Origin: Deltaproteobacteria bacterium
GTDB taxonomy: Bacteria > Desulfobacterota > Dissulfuribacteria > Dissulfuribacterales > UBA3076
Assembly (NCBI GenBank): GCA_027004715.1
Contig: JALTHG010000026.1
Coordinates: forward strand, 1-34,510
Reading direction: 5' to 3'
Length of the DNA: 34,510 bases
In this document: positions 33,816-34,510 of the stretch, in pieces
Position numbering within the stretch: the first letter of the stretch is position 1
How the letters are laid out: every line of letters begins with the position of its first letter
Made by a program: the position numbers and the translations under genes
Notes under the pieces: generated by a model
Database searches by the model: none
What the model was told of the DNA's origin: nothing
What the model saw: only the letters and a program-made list of their open reading frames with translations

Positions 33816-33996
33816 TTGGGTAACTTCTCAATAAGTTCTGGCAATACAGTGTTTCCCCTCACCCAAACCCTCTCCCCTGGGGAGAGGGCAGGGTGAGGGG
33901 GTCAGCCTTGTAGGGATAAGAGCATGTTGAAAAAAGAAGGAGCCTGTAATCGGTTACCAAAATGAGAGCCTCCCTTTATTGAGAAGTTATTAATTG
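33811..33996. mobile_element. MITE-like element with 13-bp terminal inverted repeats and 8-bp direct repeats
   Basis: The direct repeat ATTAATTG occurs at 33811-33818 and 33989-33996. Just inside are inverted repeats AACTTCTCAATAA (33822-33834) and TTATTGAGAAGTT (33976-33988). The roughly 170-base interior has no open reading frame of note and contains a second palindrome at 33855-33900. The pattern fits a non-autonomous transposable element with an 8-base target duplication; the left end has three extra bases (GGT) before the inverted repeat, so the ends are not perfectly symmetrical. The left duplication includes the peptidase stop codon. Confidence 0.65.
33855..33900. repeat. Palindrome CCCCTCACCC...GGGTGAGGGG
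   Basis: A near-perfect 46-base palindrome: CCCCTCACCC, AACCCTCTCCCC, a short loop, GGAGAGGGCA, GGGTGAGGGG. From general knowledge, very similar palindromes occur in many copies in diverse bacterial genomes. It lies inside the MITE-like element. No T-run follows, but such a stable hairpin downstream of the peptidase could protect or end that transcript. Confidence 0.75.
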
Positions 33997-34023
33997 TTCA
34001 CATCTATGGTGTGAACGGTTACA
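33996..34023. repeat. Palindromic intergenic repeat, copy 3
   Basis: GTTCACATC (33996-34004) and GGTGTGAAC (34008-34016) make a short-loop hairpin, followed by GGTTACA. This is the most compact member of the family seen near 3579, 4456 and 18061. It begins on the last base of the right ATTAATTG repeat, so the MITE-like element abuts it exactly. Confidence 0.6.
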
Positions 34024-34116
34024 ATTGACTTGGTTGTGGTTACAGAGACTTTTTCATAGAGAGAGTTTGGTGTAATCAGTGAAGATAATGGAATTTTTAA
34101 AAAATAGAGATGGTAT

Positions 34117-34510
34117 ATGCTTAAGGCAGGAATTTTTTTGGATATTGAGAATCTGGTACGATGCGGTGGCTGGGGTATCCGATACCGTGTTGTCAGGGAG
34201 TTGGTTGAGGCCCAAGGTGCGACTGTATTGAGGGCAAATGCCTATATGGCGGTTGATTTAGATCGAGAGAGCAGGGATCCTGAGTATCGTATAAAGAAAA
34301 AGGAGTATAGAGAGGCAGTCCGACGTGAAGGCTTCCACCTGATCTTGAAGAAAGTTAAGCGCTACCAGAATGCTGAAGGAGACATCATTACAAAGGCAAA
34401 TGCCGATCTTGATCTCGCACTGGATGCAGTTTTACAGTCAGACAACCTGGACTATATACTTTTGGGCAGTGGAGATGGTGACTTCTTCAGGCTCGTCAGG
34501 GTCCTTCAGA
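34117..34510 (+). CDS. NYN/LabA-like (DUF88) domain protein, 5' part (partial)
   Basis: The frame runs from ATG 34117 through the right edge. The 131 visible residues begin MLKAGIFLDIENLV, the first acidic motif of the NYN (PIN-like) nuclease fold. KKKEYREAVRREGFHLILKKVKRYQ follows, then KANADLDLALDAVLQ with the central Asp residues, and ILLGSGDGDFFRLVRVLQ with the S-GDGDF motif. These acidic residues fit metal-dependent RNase activity, but no activity is proven for most members. Many LabA-like proteins carry a C-terminal OST-HTH/LOTUS domain; that part would lie outside the window. Arginine codons include more CGA and CGT than most neighbours, too few to conclude transfer. The ribosome-binding site is weak. 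Confidence 0.82.
   Translation, partial: MLKAGIFLDIENLVRCGGWGIRYRVVRELVEAQGATVLRANAYMAVDLDRESRDPEYRIKKKEYREAVRREGFHLILKKVKRYQNAEGDIITKANADLDLALDAVLQSDNLDYILLGSGDGDFFRLVRVLQ

Larger units (their letters stand above)
33816..34116. other. 301-base gap without a gene
   Basis: The gap between the peptidase and the NYN gene holds the MITE-like element, the CCCCTCACCC palindrome and repeat copy 3. The last 90 bases (34027-34116) are A+T-rich; TTGACT at 34025-34030 resembles a -35 box, but no convincing -10 follows at the right distance. I see no small gene or RNA here. Confidence 0.6.

Overview
The window looks like a piece of chromosome from an anaerobic Gram-negative bacterium. Gram-negative features seen directly are a Kdo transferase (waaA), an outer-membrane beta-barrel ending in Phe, and a DsbC-like periplasmic disulfide protein. 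The yicC-remA-gmk gene order, the stand-alone AICAR transformylase, the MobB with a C-terminal extension and the strong preference for AGG/AGA arginine and ATA isoleucine codons suggest Desulfobacterota (the former Deltaproteobacteria). That placement is inference; there is no rRNA gene or marker phylogeny here. No phage, plasmid, CRISPR or full-length insertion sequence was found, and nearly all space is filled by recognisable housekeeping genes.

Layout. (1) Positions 1-2717, plus strand: 3' part of a PPDK-type phosphotransfer protein, then pgk and tpiA (overlapping ATGA), a lower glycolysis/gluconeogenesis block. (2) 2718-7028, plus strand: a MITE-like element, secG with a long basic tail, tRNA-Leu(GAG), a hairpin repeat, a DsbC-like protein, another hairpin repeat, a purH-type AICAR transformylase without the cyclohydrolase domain, a small unknown protein and an alpha/beta-hydrolase-fold protein that seems to lack its catalytic histidine. 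(3) 7197-12546, minus strand: nitrogen block in the order outer-membrane barrel, amt, amt, glnB, glnA. Both the barrel gene and the first amt have a sigma-54-type -24/-12 element, and both have a pair of TACA-N4-TGTA palindromes exactly 30 bp apart about 87 bp upstream of the -24 element. This is the most interesting signal in the window. (4) 12765-18998, minus strand: SH3/coiled-coil/membrane protein, yacG, thioredoxin-reductase-like flavoprotein, metallo-beta-lactamase-fold hydrolase, hrpA helicase. (5) 19168-21660, plus strand: UDP-sugar dehydrogenase, AMMECR1 protein, rsmG. (6) 21663-25627, minus strand: yicC, remA, gmk, rlmB, waaA. (7) 25805-33815, plus strand: aconitase, aroE, aroA, mobB, Smr-domain protein, tmk, S9 peptidase, closely packed. 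(8) 33816-34510: a 301-base gap with a MITE-like element whose apparent target duplication overlaps the peptidase stop codon, a short hairpin repeat, and the 5' part of a NYN-domain gene cut by the window edge.

The nitrogen block makes one functional unit: a candidate outer-membrane pore, two inner-membrane ammonium channels, the PII sensor that gates such channels, and glutamine synthetase that fixes the ammonium, with shared promoter architecture predicting joint induction under nitrogen limitation. The other blocks are mostly loosely related housekeeping genes sharing transcripts. A family of small palindromic repeats (arms resembling GTTCACA and TGTGAACGGTTACA) sits in at least four intergenic gaps.
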